Shown: piece by piece, positions 23,806 through 45,804 of the stretch | How positions within the stretch are numbered: the stretch's first letter is position 1 | Layout: the number at the start of each line of letters is the position of its first letter | NCBI RefSeq assembly: GCF_900496995.4 | Contig: NC_044009.1 | Location: 35,859,505 to 35,923,504, forward strand | DNA length: 64,000 bases | Direction: 5' to 3' | From: Aquila chrysaetos chrysaetos | Taxonomy: Eukaryota; Chordata; Aves; Accipitriformes; Accipitridae | Translations under genes and position numbers: made by a program | The notes under the pieces: model-generated | Told to the model about the DNA's origin: nothing | Database searches by the model: none | Seen by the model: the letters and a program-made list of their open reading frames with translations, nothing else

Positions 23806-23923
23806 AGCTTGCCCCAGATCTGCGGTGTGGCAGAAGGGCAGGCGTTCGCCTCTGCTCTGCAGCAGCTCTACGCAGCAGTGACACAGCAGGAGGCCAAGCA
23901 GTCTCGGAAACGGCAGCGCTCAG
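23806..23923 (+). CDS. NHEJ1: NHEJ1 exon: end of coiled-coil region and start of tail
   Basis: 118 bases encoding 39 residues plus one base. The acceptor is a pyrimidine tract with CAG at 23803-23805 and the donor is GTGAGG at 23924. LPQICG and LYAAVTQQE align with human XLF LPEACS and LYMAVTTQE. It ends in a basic KQSRKRQRS segment. Confidence 0.93.
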
Positions 23924-24636
23924 GTGAGGAGCTCCGTGGCTGTGGGATGGGAAGTATGTGAAGCACCAGGCCCCCCTGCGGCTGAGGCCCCATCCCGGGG
24001 GAAGAGGAGTAGGGCCCTGGGTGCAGCTCACCCCATGCAACAGTCTCCCCCTTTGCTTTTTCCCCATGGGCAGAGCTCCCCCACCCAGGCGCCATTCCTG
24101 GTGTGGGTTTGGGCAATGCCCCGTGCTCCCTCATCTCAGTCCCAAATTGCATCTCTTTCTGCTGGTACCAGAGGACACTGAGGGCCCGACACCTGCTGCA
24201 GAAACTACAGGGCACCCCCATCCACCACCTCCATCCCAGGAGGATGAAACAGCATCTTCCAGCGAGGGAACCACGGTGAGTGCAGCTCTAGAAACAGCCT
24301 TTCTGTACCAATGGCAGGATGGGGCCCGCACCTCCCTTCCCTCCTTGCATCCCAGCCCCATGCCCCTCCAGGATGGACTGGGCGACTCAGCTTGGTTCCT
24401 ACCCCATGCACCCTGGCTGGGGAGCGTGTGGTTGCACATGTGTGTGTGGTTTGCACTCCCCCACAGGGATGATGGGAGTGTCACTGCTTGCACACGCGCA
24501 CCCATCCTGCATGACCTCCCAGGGGGGACTGACACTGCCTCCCCTTTGCTTCCAGCCAGCCTCCTCCCCAGCTCAGAAGCTCCGGCTGCCTGTGTCCAAG
24601 GCCAAGCCAAAGAAGGCAAAGGGGCTCTTCAGCTGA
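23806..24636 (+). CDS. NHEJ1: NHEJ1 (XLF/Cernunnos), last three coding exons
   Basis: XLF works in the nucleus with XRCC4, DNA ligase IV and Ku in non-homologous end joining of DNA double-strand breaks. Visible coding exons are 23806-23923, 24172-24275 and 24556-24636; phases agree (0 to 1, 1 to 0, 0 to stop) and all junctions are GT-AG. They encode the final 100 residues. The first exon reads LPQICGVAEGQAF followed by LQQLYAAVTQQE, matching the segment after the coiled coil of human XLF. The middle exon is the poorly conserved Pro/Ser/Glu-rich linker. The last ends in a basic stretch and KGLFS, the XLF Ku-binding tail. The head and coiled-coil exons were not seen and should lie further left. 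The gene points toward IHH, as in mammals. Confidence 0.93.
24172..24275 (+). CDS. NHEJ1: NHEJ1 exon: disordered linker
   Basis: 104 bases completing a split Glu codon and encoding a Pro-, Thr-, Ser- and Glu-rich linker of 35 residues. The acceptor is ACCAG at 24167-24171 and the donor GTGAGT at 24276. Sequence similarity to human is weak, as expected for this region; the call rests on phase continuity and flanking exons. Confidence 0.8.
24556..24636 (+). CDS. NHEJ1: NHEJ1 terminal exon with Ku-binding motif
   Basis: Encodes 26 residues and a TGA stop at 24634-24636. The acceptor is CTTCCAG ending at 24555. The tail KAKPKKAKGLFS corresponds to the human XLF end KVKRKKPRGLFS, the motif that binds Ku70/80. 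Confidence 0.93.
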   Translation, partial: PASSPAQKLRLPVSKAKPKKAKGLFS

Positions 24637-25010
24637 AAGGTCACTGCTACCCACCCCAAGGGTCTCTGCTCCCCCCAGCATCCAAGAGAGGCAGTGCAGA
24701 GCACCCACGCGTCCTCTGCCTCCTCTCCTGCATCTCCTGGCGGACCCCGCCCAGGTCGTGGTCCCCTCCCAAGGTGTCTCCAGCCAGGGAGATGGGGCAT
24801 CTCCTTTCTTCAATGGTGTCTCAGGAACCTCTTTTCTCCCTCTTCCTGGTGCAGAGCTTGCCCAGGCTGCCTCATGGTGGAGCCAGTGCTGCACCCGGGG
24901 GGAATGGGAGGGATGCTGCTGGGTGGGTGTGGGACAGCCGGGGCTCTGGCAGGGCTGTGGGGTTTGGCTGCTCTTGTGCGGGTTTGCAATAAAGGGCTGT
25001 GTCTGAGTGA
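24637..25010 (+). other. NHEJ1 3' UTR
   Basis: Noncoding stretch from the stop codon to a probable cleavage site about 15-20 bases past the AATAAA. No other elements were recognised. Confidence 0.75.
24988..24993 (+). terminator. NHEJ1 polyadenylation signal
   Basis: Canonical AATAAA 352 bases after the stop codon, followed by a GT-rich then T-rich stretch (GTGTCTGAGTGAG and CTTCTGCTTC words), as expected for a cleavage region. Confidence 0.8.
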
Positions 25011-27034
25011 GATTCCTTCTGCTTCTGCTCTGTCCCCCCGTGGGCCAGCAGTGTCCAGGCAGGGATGCAGCCCTGGTGCTGCTGGGTACCCCTCTGGCCA
25101 GTCCTGCTGTCCCAGGGGCTTGCGACAGCTCTGGATGGTGAGGAGGTGACACTAGCTCATAGCTGTGGGGCAGCTCCCAGCCTGTCCTGTGCCTCACCCT
25201 GAGCAGTAGTAAGTGGGGTGGGGTACCCATGAGGGGACCCCCAGATACTGAGGGGGCAGCATGCTGGGAGGGGCTGGAGCCCACGTTCTCCTTGTCCCAC
25301 ACTGGGGACATGCCATGTGCTGGTGCCTGGAGCCAGATGAAGCCCTTGCAGCAGCAGATTGGAAAAGGCAGCCTGGCTGGGCTGAGGGGCATCCTCCACT
25401 TGCAGGCAGCTCCCCCAGGGTTAGTGGGCAGGTGATACGGGGTTAATCCATGCTCTGGCCTCCAAGGAGCAGGGGACAACCAAGCCACCAACATACTGAA
25501 AGCTCCCAGGCCTGGGAGCAGCCCTGGAGCAAGTTACAGATGCTCCCTGGACGCAAAGCACCACCTCTGCCCCTCCACACCCCATCCATCCATCCATCCA
25601 TTAACCCCTGCTCTCGTCTTCCAGCTCTTGTGTTCACACACTTCCTTTGGGGCTGGCACCCCACTCCTGTGCCCAAGCCAGGTCCTAAAACAGCAGGCAG
25701 AGATCCAGGCAGCACTGCCGCAGGCAGGCTGCAGCCTGCGGTGCCAAACTCTTGGGGCAGGGACCTGTGCCCCCAGCTCTCCTGCTCCCCACGGCTGGGC
25801 TGGCTGCAGTCATGCTGCCTGCTCTCCCGGGCAGCAAGGGGGAAACAAAAACATCCGGAGCAGCCCCTGTGTCTGTGGAAGGGGAATGAAAGGGCCTTTG
25901 CTGGGCCATGGCCGGCCAGTCCCTGGGCGAGAGCAGCCAGTTGCTTTTTATATTTCCTCTCTGAGGGAGCAGCATGCAGGGCAGGGTGGGTGGTGGGAAG
26001 GGGAAGCCATGGGATGGGGAGCTAGTGCCGACAGCCATAGCTGGCTTGTATCCTGCCTTCTCCCATCTGCCAGCATCTTACCTTGGCACATTTGGTCTGC
26101 CTGATGGGCACTTGTCACCAGGGAGGGTCCTGCTACTGGCTAGGGGGTGGGTAGGACTGGGGCAGCAGGAGTTTACCAGCTCTCTGTTTCATGTGTCTTC
26201 TGTCACCAGGTTGTCCCCTGGTGCAACCTCTGCTCCATCCATGTGGGCTTCATCTCCTGGCCTGGGAGCTGCTCTGTTCCAAGCCAGGTCCTCCAGCTCT
26301 GTGCTGGGCCCAGGCTTCATGCTGCCTCCCTGTGCACACCAGGACCTGTAGGAGAAGGGCTTATCACCCCAGCGAGGCTGTTTGGCTCAGCTGTCCCCCT
26401 TGGGGCTGAGGGGATATCACATCAGGGCAGGGGGGGAACGGACGACATTCCCATCCCACTATGCCAGTGGCTGGTGGGCTCTATAGGGGAGCGGATGGTG
26501 CAGACCAGCACCTGCACCCCGGGTCATCCTGGCTGCCAGCTGCACTCAGGCTGTGCCTCTGCTTCTCCCTGGGATGCTCAGCCCAGGGGAGCCAGTCCCA
26601 GGGATGCTGCAGGGGTGTTGCTCGAGAGCCCTGTCCTGCTGCAGAGTAAGTGCCCCCAGGGAGCCCTGCGGCTCTGTGCCCAAGGGACAGGTGAGCACCC
26701 CGGCAGGCATGGGCTGGGGGTAAATACCTGCTGCAGGTACAGATCTTGCTCCACTCGCCCTGGTCCCAAGGCAAGGGAAGGTGGGGCTGCAGGAACACGG
26801 ATAGGGGGTAAATAAAAGCAGGAGGGTGAAGACATCAGCAGGAAAAAGAGCTCTGCCGATGCCCCCCAGGCCACCGCAGGGACCCCAGCCCCCAAGACTC
26901 CAGAGTGGGGCCACCGGTGCCTCCCTGGCCCAGGTTGCCGCCGGCTCCAGGGAGTGTCACCACTCATTGTCCCATCCTGTCCCGCTGGGGTCTCCTTCCC
27001 TGTCCCCACCCCCTCCTCCCTGGAGCCGGCTGGA
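25011..27034. other. NHEJ1-IHH intergenic spacer, nothing recognised
   Basis: GC-rich unique sequence with no supported exon, RNA gene or island. It contains a short (CCAT)5 run at 25582-25601. Open frames are fragmentary and of low complexity. Confidence 0.6.
25582..25601. repeat. (CCAT)5 microsatellite
   Basis: Five perfect tetranucleotide copies. Confidence 0.9.
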
Positions 27035-27370
27035 TTTGAGCTCCCGACACACATTAAAGGCCACAAGTTCGGCCTCGGCCTCCATAAATTTGATTCCATA
27101 AATATTAGTTTTCGCAGGGTTTAATGAAGCCGTTATGCCGGGCACGGCCCAGCACCCCGACCCGTGCCCTTAATAAGGGCTCTGTGGCCTCGATTAAAGG
27201 GACCTTTCAATCGCTGTCAAGTATTTTTAGAAAAGGAAAAGAAAAAAAAAAAAAAAAAGAGCGAGAGAGAGGAGAAGAAGACGACCAAGGCAGCGAATGG
27301 GGAGAGGAAAATCCCAAACCCGTCCAGTGCAAAAATAGAGAAATAGCACCACCTAGACTGCATCGCCCGG
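27035..27370. promoter_or_regulatory. Candidate regulatory island upstream of IHH
   Basis: A dense AT-rich island with CATAAATTTGATTCC, CATAAATATTAG, TTAATGAAGC, CTTAATAAGG and CGATTAAAGGG words, about 3 kb before the IHH start. It contains an A17 tract at 27242-27258 followed by GA-rich sequence. Noncoding. Repeated ATAAAT and TTAAT words suggest homeodomain or posterior HOX/CDX input; not tested. Confidence 0.45.
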
Positions 27371-29174
27371 CTCCGCCGCCCGCTCGCCCTGCGCAGCGCC
27401 CGGCTCCGGGCAGCCCTGCGGGGCCTGTGCCAGCCCCGTACCCCCGGGCCCGGCAGCCTTGGGAGCCCACCGAGGTGTCTGCGGGATGCTGCCCTCCCGC
27501 TCGGGCCAGGGATAGGGGGATGCGGTGGTGGGGAAAGCTGAGGTGCAGAGGAAGGAGGGACTTGAGGACGCAGGCAGGAGCCACATGCAGCGCGTGGTGG
27601 CCAAGCGTCCCGGCGGTGCCTGAGAGCGGCCGAGCGCTGTATGAGATGCCGTGCGATACAGGGTCGGACGCTGCGTCTCTCCCACCTCCACTGGAAGGTA
27701 ATTCCTCCCTGTGATCTAGTGCTGAGGCAGCAAGCGTCCCTTCCCACCAGCTCCCTGGGCAGAAATCCCCTCTCACCCCTAGTTGGACGGACCCTGTCAC
27801 AGCCTCCAGCCGCCTCCCCGCACACCCAGCCCTGCCTGCCCTATGGTGCCTGGGGCTCCTGTCCCACTTGGCCCCATGTGCCAGTGGGCTTTGCCTGGCA
27901 GGGACATGGGCTGGCATTGGGAATGCTGCACAGAGAGGTGACGGACTCTGCACCCAGTGACAGGACGCTGTCACTGCTCACTGTGGCCAGAGCCGATGTA
28001 AGATGCCGGGGCCCCTGCATGAGTAGGAGCTGTCGTCATGGACAAACCCAGCTCCCTGTCTGCAGTCCTGGGCTTCCATGGGACATGAACATTGTACCAG
28101 CGAGGGCAGGGCTAGGCTCCTTGCTGTCAGCCTGGAGCTGCTGGGAGGGGGACAGATTCGTGTGACATGCACACTGCATGCTGGCAGGCTGCAGAGGTTA
28201 TTTGGAGGTCTGGGTTTGGGTCACTGGCAGCCATAGGACACTTCTCTCGGGGGATGTGCTGCACCTCCCAGACCCAGCGCCATCCCAGATGACCCTGTTC
28301 CCCTCTCCCTTGCAACAGTGATGAGCAAAGTGGGAAGCTGGGCTCCTTCCTTTGGTGGGAGTACAAACCAGCCTGGAGGACCCTGTGGACCTCGCCCAGG
28401 CTCTGATTTTCCTGTGCCAGTGATGCACAGAAAACTCTGCCCCTTCTGCAGCCTGGGGAAGCCAGGGGCAGGGATGGGGAGTGGTGCTGTGACATGTCTC
28501 TTCTGCTCTCTCTGCTGATGCCCTTAGGATGCTCCACTGGAAGCATCAGCTGAATGGATATAGAAGTGGGGTAGCCCGAGGCAGCTGGCCAGACCCTCTT
28601 GCTCCATCATGTGCAGGAGCAGCGGGACAGCCTCACCATCCTGCACAGTGGCAGGACTTCACAGAGGCTCTGGGCACCAGTTTTGGGTACCCAAAACCAG
28701 TATGAAAACCTGATGGAGTGTGGCTACTGCATCTGAAAACCTGACAGAGACACCTCTGGCCAGTTGCACTTTGCCTGCAGCTCCTGCAAAGGAAATGGTC
28801 CACTGGGGCCACTGGATAGCAGCATCCCAAGCCCGTGGGTGCGGCTGGCTCCCCAGCCTGCATCTGTCTTGCCCAGGTTGCTTGGTCCTGCTGAGGCCAG
28901 CACAGCTCTGCAGCCAGAGTTGGACATCTGGCCAGGTTATTCCAGCCTGGCCTCTCTGTATATCCCTAGGAGCGACACATACCCTGTGCCCACCAAAGAG
29001 CTGGCAAAGGGACATCCCTGAGAGCGTTGTGTGTATGGGGGCATCCCAAGGCACTGCCTCACCTGGGAAGGTCCTAGGGAGCCAGAGAGGGTGCAAGCAG
29101 AGCCGTGCCGGACCCCTCCCCGGCACACAGCTGGGGGAGAACCGGGGGGGCCCCGCAAGCCCTCGCTCCTGAAA
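27371..29174. other. Intergenic, nothing recognised
   Basis: GC-rich spacer between two candidate islands. No exon, repeat array or RNA gene could be supported. Confidence 0.55.
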
Positions 29175-29370
29175 TCAGGGTGTTGTATTTACTTTCCCCT
29201 TTTGGCAGCTAGAAGGGGAAGCCCATCCCAGCCCCTCATTGTTGTCTCAGCGAGTTAATCAGATGCCATAATCCTGTTGTGGAAATATCGGGCCTCCCTG
29301 GAAACAATGGGGAGCGAGAATATTGTGGTTAAATTTCAACCAGCTGCCTCCCTGCTCTGTTTGATCCCCG
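29175..29370 (+). promoter_or_regulatory. IHH promoter-proximal candidate element
   Basis: An AT-richer block immediately before the CpG-rich promoter, with GAGTTAATCAGATGCCATAA, GAAACAATGG (SOX-like ACAATGG) and GTGGTTAAATTTC (RUNX-like GTGGT) words. Its position 0.8-1 kb before the IHH start and its sharp border with the CpG island suggest a proximal element. Confidence 0.4.
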
Positions 29371-30191
29371 CCCGCAGGCCCGGGCCCCTGGCGAGCAGGC
29401 GTCGCGGCGGGGGCCGGAGCCCCGGGGGTGCCACCCCGAGCCCACGCCGCCGCGGGGGAGCCCCCGCGGGACGCTCCGGGGGAGCGGGGGGGGGGAAGGT
29501 GGCGGGTGGGTTGCGGCGGGCCAGGCCCGCCTCGGGGCGGCGGCGGGGCTGCCCCGGGGGGCAGGTGGCGGCGGGCACCCCCGGCGGGGTGGGCTGCGGG
29601 CCGCGGGGCTCGGCCGGGGGGAGGAGGCTGCGGGCGGCCCGGGGCAGGTTCCGCGGGGAGGAGGCGAGAGAGGGAGGGCGCTGGGAGGCTGGGACACGGG
29701 CAGGGTGCGGTCCTGGCGGTTCCCGGTCCCGGATCTCTTCAATTTCCCCTCTCACTCCTGCCCGGGGAGCGGAGGCAGCGGCGGCTCCGGCTCCGGCTCC
29801 AGCCCCGCCGCGCTGACCGCCGGGGCGCAAACCGCGGGGGGCTCCGGCAGCGCCGAGCCCCGCGCCCCGCGCCCCGCAAGCGGCCGCTCGCCTGCCAAAA
29901 CAAACGGCCCTTCGCTATTTATTGCCGCCGCCGGGCCACGGCAGCTCAGAGCGGGCCGACGCCAGCCCCGCCGCACCGGGCAGCCGGAGCGCACCCGCGC
30001 CGGGCAGCCGCCGCGCCCCGCCGCCGCCGCCGCCGCCACCACCGCCGCCACCGGCACCGGCACCTGCCCCTGCCCGCCGGCTGCGCGCCGCATGGGGAGC
30101 CCCGGGGCGGGCGGCGGAGGCGGCGGCCGAGCCTAGCGGGGACCCCGGAGCCGCCGGTCCCCCGGGCCGCCCCGGGGCCGCCGGGCGCGCC
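29371..30191 (+). promoter_or_regulatory. IHH CpG island promoter and 5' leader
   Basis: Extremely GC- and CpG-rich DNA, whereas most of the window is CpG-poor. A TATTTATT word at 29916-29923, the only AT-rich patch in the island, could act as a TATA-like element with transcription starting near 29950. The exact start site is not visible. A (CCG)n-like stretch at 30018-30060 lies in the probable leader. Confidence 0.55.
30092..30136 (+). other. Short upstream ORF in IHH leader
   Basis: ATG at 30092 opens a 14-codon Gly-rich frame closed by TAG at 30134-30136, 55 bases before the IHH start codon and out of frame with it. It matters only if transcription starts upstream of 30092. Confidence 0.35.
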
Positions 30192-40668
<10,477 letters not shown>

Positions 40669-41939
40669 GGGTGCGCCCCGGCTGTGGCCGGCGCTGCTGG
40701 TGGAGGTGGTGGCTGCAGGGCGGCTCACCGGGGGCCAGCACCCCCTCCCAAAGCTGGGTGCCCATCGGGAGCTGCCTCCAGCCCTGCCTGCTTGGGGCAC
40801 AGCCACCTCCTTGTTGGGGGGCACCGGGGCTCCCCGGTGTGCCTCCTCCATGCCCACCGCCCCCTCCTCACCCCCTGTTCCTGGGGGCAAGGGGGGAGGC
40901 ATGAAGGGTTGCTCCCTGGCCATGGGGGTGCCCCCGGCTGGATCCACATGCTGCTATTTTTGTGTGTGCGTGTGATGTGCGTGTGCGTGTGCAGAATTAG
41001 CTAACAACGGAGGTCTGATAAACGAGGGGGAGCGGGAAGAGGAGAGACCCCCTGGCTGCAGGCTGCTCCCGCGTGGCTCCCAGCCTGCCTGCACCTGGCG
41101 GGGAGGCTTTGGGAGGGGGGGCCCAGGGCCCTTTGCTGGGCAGCCTGGGCGGGAGGGCAGGCAATGCCATTCCCACCCCTGGGGCATGGCAGCTGGGAGG
41201 AGGGCGACCCAGGTACTGGGACTGTGCCTTGTCCTTAGCCCTGACTGTGGGTGCAGAGGGGGGCTACAAAACAAATGCCTGTATGCCTGGGGTGCCCAAT
41301 CACGGGCAGAGCTGGAGGGGCTGGCATGGCTCTGGCACAAAACCCCTGACTTGGTGACACGAGTGCTGCTGGAGCGAGAGACTGGGGAGCAGGACCCCGA
41401 GCTCTGCCCCAAGTCATCACTGTAGCCACCCAGCCAGGCATGCCTGTGGGGACGCTGTGACAGCACGGGGGGCTCTGGCTGGCAAGAGGGGACTGCAGAG
41501 GCAGAGATGCAGGCAGGAGGGTGGGAGTGCCAGCCAGGCATGGGCATGCACTGGTGGGAGCAGGGGTGAGGAGAGCAGAGGCTGCAGCCCCAGCCTGCCG
41601 GAGCTGGGGGAAAGTAAGTGGCTGGGGAGAAAGTGCTCCCTCCCTTGCCTTCCCGGCATCCCGCCCTGAGCTGGCTCAGCCCAAAGCAATGCCTTTCCCA
41701 CCCCAAAGCTAAAAAGCTCCCCAAGCTCCAGACCCTGCCTGGCCTGACCTCCCTGCCCCCCCAGCACCCCAAACCCTCAGGGTAACTTATTGCTGCTCAC
41801 CCGCTCCCGGGACCTGGGGGGAGTCCCATCAGAGCTGCAGTCATGGTCCCCCCCTCAAATCCTAGCTAGAGCCTCAGCCTTCCCTGGCTCCATGTTAGCA
41901 GAGGTGAAGGGGTTGGGGGGGGCTGTGACCTGTGTCCCC

Positions 41940-42240
41940 CCTGCAGCATCACGCGTCTTTATTTATTTATCTGCTCTTTGTATGTACCATAGATGGGAGG
42001 CAGCGTGGGCGTGTGCAGGGTGAGACAGGAGCGGAGGGGGAAAGCTGTTTGGTTGGAGGAGGTGATTTTTTTTTTTAAACAAAAAGCAGAAATTATTTAA
42101 AGATTATTTTAAAGCACAGTTTTTATGGTGATTGTTGTCCAGGGAGAAATGAGAGAGCGCGAGCACGGCTGACAACAGGTGTATTTTTGTCTCTTCACTG
42201 GATGTACCTTTCCTGGTTGGGGACACGGCCCAATAAATCC
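41940..42240 (+). promoter_or_regulatory. AU-rich distal 3' UTR of IHH
   Basis: AT-rich block inside the 3' UTR with overlapping ATTTA motifs and long T and A stretches. Such elements usually control mRNA decay; the sharp contrast with GC-rich flanks suggests constraint. Confidence 0.4.
42232..42237 (+). terminator. IHH polyadenylation signal
   Basis: Canonical AATAAA at the end of the AT-rich 3' UTR block. Sequence beyond about 42260 returns to ordinary GC-rich spacer. Confidence 0.75.
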
Positions 42241-42984
42241 ATCGTCTCCCAGGCGGACACTCCGAGCTCTGATGTGGGGAGGGCAGGCAGGGATTGGGGA
42301 TGCTTACTGCCCATCATAAACAGGGCAGGCAGAGCTAGAGGGCATCTTGCGCTTCTCTAGGAGCAAGATTTGGCCACCCTAGTACCTCCCACTAGAAAGG
42401 GCGAGCTCTCCCTCCCCAGTCCCCCATACTCAGGGGAAGTGGGCAGCCGGAGGCTGTGGGAGTGACCCAGCCTACATGGGACTAAGCTGTCATTGGGGCT
42501 ACCTGGAAACTAGGGCAAGTGGGGCAGGATGTAGGAGGGACAGCTGCTGTGGGATTGCCGGGGGACACCTCTCCATCCCAGTCTGGCCCCAGTACTCAGC
42601 CATGCTGGGACACCCTTCCCCACCATCTCCATCACCCACTAACCCAGTGCTCCTGGAGAAGATGGATCCCCTACCCTGTACACTGGGTTTCCAGTGTCAC
42701 TAGTGCTGGTCGCTGCTGGCTCTGTCCCCTCACCCCTTGCCAGCGCTGTCCCCCCCCTCCGCCCCATCCCCATGCCAGCAGAAGGGAAGACCACCAGCCG
42801 GCACCCCACACGGCCTCCCCATACCTGTCCCACCCACGTGCGCCTCTGTGCACCCCTTGCCCCATCTCCAAGCTGTCCTGCCCTGGTCTCCCTGGGGGGC
42901 TGGGAGCAGGGTCCTCCCAAGGCTTTCCCTGGACCCCACAGCATGGCAAGTGCAGAGCAATTCAGCAGCAGGCTGTCAGCGAGG

Positions 42985-43140
42985 GCCCTCATCACCATGG
43001 CTAATTTAAGGGCTCTGTGAGGCGGCTGAGCTAATTTAATTAGGTTCTTATTACAGAGAAGGACAAATTGGTCCCTGGGGGGGCTGTGGGGTCAGGCTTT
43101 CGAAAGGCACTTTATGGAGTGAAATTTCAATCAGGCTGCC
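42985..43140. promoter_or_regulatory. Candidate homeodomain-rich island
   Basis: CTAATTTAA occurs at 43001 and again at 43031, exactly 30 bases apart (about three helical turns). The second copy extends to CTAATTTAATTAGG. GAAATTTCAATCAGG follows. Noncoding, AT-rich against GC-rich flanks. Confidence 0.42.
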
Positions 43141-44093
43141 ATTGCAGGCACGGTGGTGGGAGCTGGAGGCAGGGGATGCCTGGGGAGAGGATGTGCCCTT
43201 TGGGGTGCCCCATGGTGCTGTGGGCAGCCCATCTCCAGACCCAGGTTTTTAGGGTGTCAGTGAATATGGGGGAAGAGCTCGTTGCCTCATTAGGAGGATG
43301 CTGCAGGGTATTGGGGGGCTGCTTTGGGGTGGAAGCAGAGAAAATGTGGGGGGTGCTGCCTCTGGGCTGTCCCCAGGGCAGCAAGAGGAAGGGGGGACAC
43401 CCATAAATAAGATTCTGGGGTCTTTCTGAAGCCCCATTAACTCCCCACTAGCCCCATAAAAACCCATGGCGAGGATGGTGAGGACAAAGTGATGTCCAGC
43501 TGACAGACAGGATTTATGGGGGGCTCTTTCTTCCCTGGATGTCTCCCCTTCTCTTGTCACTCAGCCCCAGGAGAGCCAGGGCAGCTTGGGCACCTGCTCA
43601 TGGGCACCTGAAGCAGCCCCATCTCCCAGTGTGCCAGTCCCGGGCGGGGGGTTCCCGCCAGGGTCCCGGCTGGGTGGTGATGGATGGGGATGCTGGTGGG
43701 TGGCCGGCAGAAGGGCCGGGCTGGAGGGTACCACAATGGATGTCTCTCCATCAATTTGTCCTCATTACCATGTGAATGGTGGGCGGGAGGGAGAGGAAGG
43801 GCATGTGGCGGCAAGAGAAACCCCCCACATGCTCCCATCTGGGGTAGCGTGTGTCCCCCCCCACCGCTCCAGCCCTGTCTGAGCGTGTTAAACCAGTGCC
43901 AGCACCGCCCCCCGGCCCCAAATTCAGGGGAGGAGAGGTACCACCCCCTATTCAGAGCCTTGAAAAGGCTACAGGGTCCGGCGCTGTTAACAAGGGGGGA
44001 CGCTGTCCCCGGCCCCGCCTCTCCCGTCTGTCCCTCGCACCGTGGCCTTCTGCCGTGGCTGGCACGCTGGGTGCCGGGGTCCCGGCAAGGGTG

Positions 44094-44108
44094 GGGGGGG
44101 GGGGGGGG
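44094..44108. repeat. G15 homopolymer
   Basis: Fifteen consecutive G; the exact count is uncertain. Confidence 0.75.
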
Positions 44109-44534
44109 AGCGGTCGGGACCCAGGGAGTGGGAGCGGAGCACCCCGAAAGCATCTCCTGTTTGTGGGGAACTGCACCGTTGAGCGGCGCGGGCAGATGAC
44201 AGCAAGGTGGGGATCCTGCGGGACTCCAAGACCAAACCTTCCCCGTGGAGAGGGGATATCTGTGGGCAAGGAGGTGGTTTGTCCCCGTCGTCCGGGAGCT
44301 CTGGCTCCAGCCAGGTCCCCGTGGCCTGGGCTGTGACAGCGATGGGGGGGGGGGGGTCACCCCGAAATATCTGGGCCTGCGGGCATCGGTACAGCAGGTT
44401 GCGGGGATCCTCATCCTGGCGAGGGCAGACCGACCCGTAGCTGCCCCTCCCAAAAAAGCCAAGGACAGGCTGCCCAGCCCGGCTTAGCCCCGCACGCTGC
44501 CAGGTGCCCGCAGAGGGAGCCCGTACCACCCTAC

Positions 44535-44580
44535 CACTCTCACTTGTATTAGCTTAATTTAGCTTAATGGCTTTTCGGAG
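44535..44580. promoter_or_regulatory. Short candidate element with 10-bp spaced AGCTTAAT pair
   Basis: AGCTTAAT at 44551-44558 and 44561-44568, spaced by exactly ten bases, in a TTGTATTAGCTTAATTTAGC context. Same-face homeodomain sites are a plausible reading. Confidence 0.3.
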
Positions 44581-45804
44581 TGCTGCTGCTCCGGGGGCAG
44601 GGGCAGGACCCTGCTCTCTGCAGAGCTGTTGGCGGGGGGGTCCCAGCGCCCTGGCCCCAGGCCCACGGGAGCCCCAGGAGGGTGCGTGGTGTGAGCTGCG
44701 GAGCCCGTCCTGTGCCCTAAACGCCTCCACCACCTACCCCTCTGCCCCGAGCCCCCCACCTCCTGCCCCTCTCTCAACAGTGGCACCCGTGTGGGGACAG
44801 CGCTGGGAGCCCCCCCACCATTGCAGGGGCTGCTTGCCCCTCCCCAGAGCCCCTCTGGCTGCGCTTAGCTGCTTCCCTCGGGCAGGGCTGGAGGTGCTTT
44901 AGCAGGCTGCAGCCTCTGGGAGTCACACCACAGCCCGCTGTGCCTGAACAGACACGGACAGACAGACGCACACATCCACTCCCTACACATGCCTTTATCC
45001 CCTCTGACAGACACATGCCCACCACCTCACCGGTTGTGCTTGGACGCCCCCCCCGGCTCTCAGCATCACCATCCAGTCCCCCAAATTACTCTCTTTCCAG
45101 TCCCGATACTTTATATTCCAGGCAGCATCTGGAGCACCCAGGTGTCCCTGTGTCCCTGATCTCTGTCCCCTCCGGGGACAGGCCAGGGGACATGCGCATG
45201 GCCCATGGTGACAGCATGGGCACTGTGAGGACCACAGGACACGGGCACCCCGGGGCAGTGCCTGCCTCTGCAGCCATGCCAATTCCACATCTCCCAGGTG
45301 CAGAGACCACCTGGGACCCATGGAGGGGGCTGACACCCTCTCCCCCCACCCAGAGTAAGCCCTGCCAACCCTCCCGTTGGAGGGGCACCCTCCGGCTCCC
45401 TCTCCCACAGCATGGGGTACGGAGCTAACACACCAAAGCCCACCTTTCCCTTCCCGTATCCCCTCCTTGCTCAGCAGGACGCACCCAGCAGCCACTGTGG
45501 GTCCCCGCTGCAGGGCAGGCAGAGCTGGGGGTGATGCTGGTGGTCCCCCACCCTCCGTACAAGGGAGGGGCAGGCAGGTTTGGCTGGGGACCGTGTGGGG
45601 GGTCTGGCAGCAGGCATCAGCCGTTACCTCGTACACAGTCACAGTACGAGGGGGGGTGTCCCAGCACCATGGGAGCAGCCAGCAGGATACGGCCCAGGGA
45701 GAAACCCTGCAGAGGTCGGGCACTGACCTTCCACGAGTGGCCCTGGGGTGCCCCGGGCATTGGGACAGGGGGTGTGTGACTATGCGCCCACGTGCAGGGG
45801 ACGA

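Larger units (their letters stand above)
40669..42255 (+). other. IHH 3' UTR
   Basis: About 1.6 kb from the stop codon to just past AATAAA at 42232-42237. The distal 300 bases are AT-rich and include overlapping ATTTA pentamers at 41958-41972 (TTTATTTATTTATC) and AAATTATTTAAAGATTATTT near 42090, typical of AU-rich mRNA stability elements. Confidence 0.65.

Noticed and set aside
23958..24992. 344-codon open frame overlapping the NHEJ1 exons
   Set aside because: Reads through introns in a different frame from the XLF exons; a shadow.
29922..30191. In-frame upstream extension of IHH
   Set aside because: Open only because of GC content; it lacks an in-frame ATG and would bury the signal peptide.
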